Assembly: GCF_000516985.1 (NCBI RefSeq)
Contig: NW_006917092.1
Coordinates: 3,116,619 to 3,180,618, forward strand
Source: Pestalotiopsis fici W106-1
Taxonomy: Eukaryota; Ascomycota; Sordariomycetes; Amphisphaeriales; Sporocadaceae
DNA length: 64,000 nucleotides
Direction: 5' to 3'
Within the stretch, counting starts at the first letter, position 1. Every line of letters starts with the position of its first letter. The position numbers and the translations under genes were made by a program. Below the pieces are notes generated by a model. That model saw nothing but the letters and a program-made list of their open reading frames with translations, was not told where the DNA came from and made no database searches. Positions 59,188 to 64,000 of this stretch are shown here, in pieces.

Positions 59188-59844
59188 ATGCCCGCTCCAG
59201 CCGTAGATAACCATGCCATCTCTGTCGTTCTCTGGGGCGGCGACAACCCGAACGAGCCTCTGGCAGATCCAGTCGGCCACATGGCGCTCGCCGTGCACGC
59301 GGACGTCTCTCAGCCGGCCATCTGCCATCTTCACCACGTACGGTGCCCGAACCAGGTGCGCTTCATATACGAGTCGCGACCCCAGCAGCCCTTTGCCTCG
59401 GACCCGGCACCGCGCGGCCGCTGCGAGCTGCGCGGGGGCTTGAGCGCCGGGGATGCCCGCACCGCCAACGACGTTCTAGCCCGCTTCGGCGCCGACGAGA
59501 CACAGCTGCCGTTTTACGGCGAGGGTAACTGCCACAACTGGACAGCAGGCGCAATTGGGGCGCTTGAGGAGGCCGGTCTCGCCGAGCCGGGCGACGCCGC
59601 AGTCTGGGCTGCCCTGATTGGCAAGGGGCCAAGGGCCATGCAGCACAGCTGGGTCGACGGAAGTCGGAGGCGGTGGATAGATTGCGATGAATTTAGCCAG
59701 GCTTGGTCTGGACCAGTGGACGCGAGATGGGGTGAAGGGGGCGAGGCACAAGCAGCGGCTTTGGCAGCAGCAAACGCAAGTGCCAGTAATCTCAAGGATC
59801 GTGTGGCTAGATTACAAAAGTTGCTAGGCGGTGAGCATAAGTAA
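59188..59844 (+). CDS. fungal small protein with GH...NCHNW motif, paralogue B (218 aa)
   Basis: A single exon starting at ATG 59188 (MPAPAVDNHAISVVLW). Residues 29-40 give PVGHMALAVHAD (His31), residues 46-52 CHLHHVR, and residues 110-131 YGEGNCHNWTAGAIGALEEA (Cys115). A Trp-rich middle (SWVDGSRRRWIDCDEF) and an Ala-rich coiled-coil-like end (AAALAAANASASNLKDRV) follow. The gene is notably GC-rich compared with its flanks. The motif order parallels the protein at 56320-56937, but overall identity by eye is low. A permuted papain-like hydrolase or transferase fold is an inference. No signal peptide or membrane helix is visible. Confidence 0.65.
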   Translation: MPAPAVDNHAISVVLWGGDNPNEPLADPVGHMALAVHADVSQPAICHLHHVRCPNQVRFIYESRPQQPFASDPAPRGRCELRGGLSAGDARTANDVLARFGADETQLPFYGEGNCHNWTAGAIGALEEAGLAEPGDAAVWAALIGKGPRAMQHSWVDGSRRRWIDCDEFSQAWSGPVDARWGEGGEAQAAALAAANASASNLKDRVARLQKLLGGEHK

Positions 59845-60941
59845 GGGCAATTCTCTTCTGGCTTGTGATATAGTAGACGTTTGCTCTTCAACTTTCAAAG
59901 TTCTTGGGAGCGAACTTCCTGCTCCATCAATGTCTTACTGCCAGATATTGTGCCATGCTTCCGCAGGTGACCCCTATAACTATGGTACTTTTGGAGGCCG
60001 ATATTCACTGACACAAAACGGCCCTGGATAGCGGTCCGGTCTGAGGCGACATCGTGCATAATATATAAGTGTACATAGTACATATACATCGTACACATCG
60101 ATGTGTTCTCAGGGACCATGTTATTACTGGCAAAGGAATGCTTATCTCTAAATTGCTTCTCCTCGGCCCCTATACTACAATAAACACATCGAATTTAAAA
60201 GATATATAATCCGAATAACAAAGGTACCTTTACTGCATGTGTAATCAAATTAACTATTAGCATATACTCTATACTTGTTACATCTAGAGAGTCTCTTGTT
60301 AAGCTACATAAATCTAGACGGGCGTATATCAATTGATTAAATTATATAATACGTCAGAGAACTAGTCGTCTCCTAATGTGTGGGGGCGCATTCTGAGGAA
60401 ACTGAGAGTTAGGGTGAAGCGCGTCGGGGGCTACTCAGCAGAGCCTCATATGTGCATATCCAGAATATTGTGCCGCTGCTAGTCAGTGCTTAGAATAATT
60501 CTGATATAATGGCAGGGTAATCTGGGATAGGAGTAGACACGAACATAGTGCGACAACAATGGCAAAAGAAATATTGACGCTGGAAGCTGTGCCTCGCCTT
60601 TCTCTGTTCCGCATTCTCGATTCCACACCTCATTGTTTCTGGCATCGCTTTCCATACCTGGCTGGTCCCAGTAGCCCTCTGGGGGCCTCAACCAAGTACA
60701 CTTTTGATCCATAAAGGCTTACTTTGGCTTGACCAATATTGCCGTAGCGTGGGGGTCGTCCGTGTAAAGTCCATAGTTCACGGAACAATCCAGCTGACAC
60801 ATCGAGGTAAATAAGTTTAGAGAGGCGGGGTGGTGTGTGTGGACAGGCTTGTCTCGTGCCAGCTAGTCGAACCAATATTAAAGACCAGGAGCACCGAGGA
60901 ATTGGAAGCGTCATTACTGTCTTATTCTCAGACTCAACACC
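59845..60941. other. 1.1-kb intergenic, AT-rich, ADH promoter
   Basis: 60190-60360 is AT-rich (TATATAATCCGAATAACAAAG and similar) and may be a small relic. No gene is recognised. Confidence 0.5.
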
Positions 60942-62212
60942 ATGTCACTCCCAACGACCCAAACCGCGGCTGTTTGTGCCAAACTCGGCGGAGGTGTCAA
61001 GTTGGTTCACGATTACCCGGTGCCCAAGCCGGCGCGGAACGAGGTCTTAGCAAAGGTCCTTTATACCGGTGTTTGCCAGAGCGGTAAGTGCCTGCCAATT
61101 CGCTGGCCAAAGGGAGCGACACAGCAAGCTGAGTTTTGAAAAAGATCTGCACACCCAACAGGGCACGGCTTCCGGGCCAGATGGACGTCCAATCACTAAA
61201 GTCAAGCTTCCGCATGTTGGTGGACACGAAGGTGTCGGTCGCATCATCGCTCTGGGCCCGGGATGCGGGGATGAACTCAAAATTGGTGGTTTTGTCGGTA
61301 TTAGATTTGCCAGCCGAATCTGCCGACGCTGCGACTTTTGCTTGGCAGGGAAAGAACAGCATTGCATCAAAAGCACGAACCACCTTCATCATGAGGACGG
61401 AAGCTTCCAGGAGTACATTGCTCTTGATGCTGACTACTTGACCATCCTTCCTGATGATATCGATCCAGTTGTCACTGGACCTGTTCTTTGTGCTGGTGTG
61501 ACGACATACAAGGTGAGCCCATAATAACATATTCTATGAAAGATTGGCAGTGATAACAAGATAGTAGGCTGTGAAAAATGCCAATGCCAAAGCTGGGGAC
61601 TGGGTGGTTGTGATCGGGGCTGGCGGGGGATTGGGTCATTTGGAAGGTTTGTTGCTCGAACGATTTTCAGAGCTTGCGCTTACAGAGTTGATCAAGAATC
61701 TAACATTCAAGTCTTTAGTGCAATACGCTCGGGCTCAGGGAGCTGTAGTGGTGGGCATTGATGGAGGATCCGACAAGGGTGACTTTGTCAAATCCATTGG
61801 TGCGAGCCATTATGTTGATTTCACGACCACTTCTGATCTCGTCCAAAACATATTGGACATTACGAATGGTGGAGCAAATGCAGTTATTGTTACAGCCGGG
61901 AATGCCAAGGCATTTTCTCATGCGGCTGAGATGCTCAAGGTAGGTGGAACATTGAGCTGCGTGGGCATTCCTCCTGGCAAAGGTTTCATCGAAACTCCTA
62001 TAAGTGCCATTGTGATCAAGGGTTTACATATCACTGGCAACCTTGTCGGCTCTCTCAAAGAGTGCCTGGAAGCTGTGGATCTGGTAAGGCGAGGAGTGGT
62101 CAAGCCGAAAATCTCGGTCCGTCCCTTTGCGGACCTGCCCACTGTATATGAAGAGCTTCTGAAAGGCGATGTTGCAGGCCGAATAGTGCTCAAAATTGCA
62201 GGCAATGATTGA
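60942..62212 (+). CDS. zinc-dependent alcohol dehydrogenase, MDR family (360 aa)
   Basis: Four exons: 60942-61083, 61145-61512, 61568-61646 and 61719-62212. Catalytic zinc ligands are Cys45 (GVCQSD), His75 (VGGHEGVG) and the Cys of LCAGVTTYK. Structural zinc ligands are Cys107, Cys110, Cys113 and Cys121 (CRRCDFCLAGKEQHC). The NAD-binding motif VVVIGAGGGLGHL is joined by splicing to VQYARAQGAVVVGIDGG. The third intron is 72 bp with no stop, so an unspliced reading also stays open but inserts 24 odd residues into the Rossmann fold. The layout and size match yeast-type tetrameric ADH, which interconverts primary alcohols and aldehydes with NAD(H). It is probably cytosolic. Confidence 0.93.
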
Positions 62213-64000
62213 TGAAAAGGGATGAGCGTAAAATGCCATCAATAACACATTGGCCAGAATGGAGAAATCGAGGATTGTGAAGTAGATGTGCATCCGTAGA
62301 TATTGACTCACAAGGCAATGTTATCATACTCCCACATGATCAAGAAGTTTCATATCGATTTTGATGTAGAAGCTCTTCTAGGGTTGGTAATATGATATCT
62401 CGTGGACCCCTACCAGAGAGTTTCGATCAAATATGGTGACTGCGATACCGAACTTTGTTAACACACATTACTGCAACTGATACAATCTCTCAAATACACC
62501 GGTGGGAAGAATGATATATATACATTTATTTATGTGCAGAATCCCACTGTCGCTAGCAAAACTCAACCCGGCAAAGCGAATGACCGTGGCCAGTAGAATG
62601 GAATGAATGCGAAATCACCAATAATCCTTAGGCGGCCAATGCGGTCAGTTTGCTGACACGTCCTATGTACGAATCCGGGAGTATAAATCTCGGCATAATT
62701 GCGGATCCTTGGGAGGTGACGGTCGTGGTTTGTGAAAGTTTTAAAGATATATATTAGTTCTTAACAGGTGCTCTGTGGGGTAAAGATGGATCCCACTATG
62801 AATAGTTACATAGCATGTATACCTGTTAGGCAAGGAAAATGTAACGATCTGCCATGTAATCACTCAGCCTTACCTGGACGATGACCTGCCCGAACGACGA
62901 CCGAGCAAATCTCGCGATCACAGCTACCCCGCATATCCTTAAATATTGCGACGTTTTGACCGTTCAAAGTCATGCAAGACATTGATTGTGTCTTTTTTCC
63001 AATCCCTTGTCTAGCAACCATTCGTTCGGTCAAAGCTTCTACAGAGTATTCTGCAGCACGCTCTTGTCTAGAACTCACTTGTCTAGAAGAACGATTGATC
63101 GAATGACCATCTTACCCAAGCTAGAAGTACCTTGCAGGTAGCAATCATCATTGTCAGATTGCTGCAGATACTTGACGATAGTAAGTGCTGTATCTTTACT
63201 GGACCTTGCCCATGTTATATCGTATGCAGCTAGAAATTCCGGCTGTCGTGTCCTGCAAGTGTAATGCACCTGTGGACTTTTACTGGCAAATTAGCGGATC
63301 ATTGGATCACCCCTGGCTAAAAGTAGGGGTCTAGCGGGGCCCAATGCCACGGGTGAGGTCTAGGACCTAAAAGCCAATATCCCAAGATACTTGCCTTGGA
63401 ATAAGTTGGCAGACAATGTAAAGATTGCTGTTGCTATTGATATGGAATGCAAATTTAAAAGCCGAAATGCCTAGAAATATTCTCCCATGACTCAGTACAT
63501 GGAACAAATCATTGCCTTCCAGCCCGGTTAACCATCAGCTTTGCACCACTGCCAACACTGCAGATGCCTTGTAGCTGGTCTCAGCGGGCAAGATGCTAAC
63601 CTAGGTAGCTAGGTCGAGAGACCCTTGCCCTGCACCAGTCTCTAGAAGCCTGCTTTACTCATCTTGCCCCGCACAAGTGCATTGAGATTCTGTGAGTGGT
63701 CATCTTCGTATGACCTAGGGACACTCATGCCATTCGAGTTTGCCGGCAACAGGCACGCTGATATACCCCGCTTCCATCTGAATGCATCGACGACATGACA
63801 TGTAAGCAAAGCTGATAATGAATGACATTGATCCATCTTTTCCAATTACAACGCCGCTGAGATCTCAACCATATATTATAACACGTGTGCAAGCCCGAAA
63901 CCCTCTTTTCCCAAGGCATGGGAACTTGCTGCAACCCTCATCAAGGCGCCTTTTGCTTTTCTCGGCGGATATGATGTCCATGAAACCTTTGCAGGAAAGC
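62213..64000. other. 1.8 kb without a recognised gene
   Basis: Short frames on minus (62860-63078, 63075-63269, 63642-63934) have no family match. A duplicated TTGTCTAGAA motif lies near 63063-63088. The next gene is presumably beyond the window. Confidence 0.5.

Noticed and set aside
1..64000. CRISPR arrays, bacterial-style operons, tRNA genes
   Set aside because: No regularly spaced direct repeats apart from ankyrin coding repeats, the window is eukaryotic, and no cloverleaf with a proper T-loop was found by eye.

Overview
This window reads as a draft-assembly piece of a filamentous ascomycete nuclear genome, most likely Sordariomycetes and plausibly Hypocreales. The reasons are short introns of about 48-118 bp with GTRNGY donors and CTAAC-like branch sites, CT-rich leaders before ATGs, a fungal mediator subunit and fungal-only protein families, dispersed 5S rRNA sequences, and nonsense changes that look like repeat-induced point mutation (RIP). 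The order is inferred; the sequence does not name the species.

Layout. The left edge (1-4435, minus) holds most of a single-module NRPS-like gene of the epsilon-poly-lysine-synthetase type, truncated by the window. A 12.9-kb stretch without convincing genes follows (4436-17360). The 17-38 kb segment is mostly core genome: two orphan proteins, an Mpv17/PMP22 membrane protein, an eight-exon Dal5-type transporter with a 10-nt microexon, an AKR7-type aldo-keto reductase, PUS1, MED22, an AIFM2/FSP1-like flavoprotein and a GPI-anchored cell-wall protein.

The 38-64 kb segment is accessory. It has a DUF7708-NACHT-ankyrin NLR-like gene (40994-44512) whose repeat array is broken by a 100-N gap. 5S rRNA-like sequences flank that gene on both sides in the same orientation. 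Next comes a graveyard (45.8-47.9 kb) with a polyketide ketosynthase relic running in one frame into a NACHT relic, and a truncated short-chain dehydrogenase. An intact UbiA-type membrane prenyltransferase/terpene-cyclase gene, a Zn2Cys6 regulator and an M20 amidohydrolase follow. Then come two distantly similar small proteins with a possible His...Cys permuted-papain signature, on either side of an APH-like kinase gene. A zinc alcohol dehydrogenase is the last recognisable gene before 1.8 kb of apparently non-coding DNA.

How the genes may work together. The PKS and SDR relics beside the UbiA enzyme, TF and hydrolase look like the remains of a partly decayed meroterpenoid/polyketide-type cluster. 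The NLR gene, the NACHT relic and the 5S fragments mark a recombination-prone neighbourhood. All exon models were made by hand from splice signals and reading frame.
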